NCBI GenBank assembly: GCA_052115395.1
Contig: JBFRGO010000001.1
Direction: 5' to 3' (one strand)
Length of the DNA: 64,000 nt
From: Noviluteimonas sp052115395
Lineage (GTDB): Bacteria; Pseudomonadota; Gammaproteobacteria; Xanthomonadales; Xanthomonadaceae
A program made the position numbers and the translations under genes. A model generated the notes under the pieces. The model saw only the letters and a list, made by a program, of their open reading frames with translations, searched no databases and had not been told where the DNA came from. This document shows positions 63,942 to 64,000 of this stretch, piece by piece; position 1 is the first letter of the stretch; each line of letters opens with the position of its first letter.

Positions 63942-64000
63942 ATGAGCGACATCACCCGACGCAATCTGATCAAGGCCATGGCGGCCACGCCGTTGGTCTT
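63942..64000 (+). CDS. Start of a Tat-exported protein (3' truncated)
   Basis: ATG 63942 follows a Shine-Dalgarno (CAGGAG) by nine bases and opens a frame to the window edge encoding MSDITRRNLIKAMAATPLV. The twin-arginine TRRNLIK followed by a hydrophobic stretch is a Tat signal. Only about 19 residues are visible, so the product cannot be named. Its position next to a Tat-exported tyrosinase suggests another oxidase or a partner protein. Confidence 0.7.
   Translation, partial: MSDITRRNLIKAMAATPLV

Overview
The window is GC-rich, gene-dense chromosomal DNA from a gammaproteobacterium of the Xanthomonadaceae/Lysobacteraceae, most likely Lysobacter or a close relative. The strongest evidence is a complete rpf (DSF quorum-sensing) locus between about 37.6 and 62 kb. 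It has the Xanthomonas/Xylella gene order: acnA/rpfA, rpfB, rpfF, rpfC, rpfG, lysS, prfB, recJ, rpfE, greA, carB, carA, dapB. Most other genes are housekeeping genes in tightly coupled operons with many ATGA/GTGA overlaps, and no insertion sequence, prophage or CRISPR array is visible.

Layout. 0-1.7 kb: the end of a DUF2272-like gene, then a minus-strand DUF1244 / alpha-beta hydrolase / zinc-ribbon operon. 1.8-6.8 kb: folD, guaB, guaA, a YciI/DGPF protein, tadA. 6.8-10.8 kb: a DUF2721 membrane protein, orn, and a beta-propeller diguanylate cyclase. 10.8-14.1 kb: divergent ppsA and ppsR. 14.3-15.05 kb: a DUF1249 gene, tRNA-Ala(GGC), tRNA-Glu(TTC) and a strong terminator. 15.05-15.5 kb: the only stretch over 300 bases without a credible gene. 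15.5-21.9 kb: an exported multidomain tyrosinase-like protein, a small periplasmic protein, a MASE1-PAS-PAS-GGDEF protein and an unknown membrane protein. 22-29 kb: crcB, an MFS transporter, rarA, lolA, ftsK and ald, all on the minus strand. 29.2-35.2 kb: trxB, a GNAT-like DUF482 protein, aat, infA, clpA, clpS. 35.3-37.5 kb: nudJ, mnmA, hflD. 37.6-62 kb: the rpf locus. 62.2 kb to the end: a Tat-exported polyphenol-oxidase-type tyrosinase and the first codons of another Tat-exported protein.

How the genes work together. RpfF makes DSF, RpfB is the acyl-CoA ligase linked to DSF turnover, RpfC senses DSF, and RpfG is the HD-GYP phosphodiesterase that degrades c-di-GMP. The same 48 kb holds two GGDEF cyclases, a PilZ-like protein and Orn, which clears pGpG, so it carries most of a c-di-GMP circuit. 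Aat, ClpS and ClpA together form the bacterial N-degron pathway. PpsA and PpsR are an enzyme and its bifunctional regulator. CarA, CarB and DapB supply carbamoyl phosphate and the lysine/diaminopimelate pathway. The accessory, less predictable content is the two tyrosinase regions, the VIT/vWA protein lying inside the rpf locus, and several small unknown genes lodged in conserved operons.
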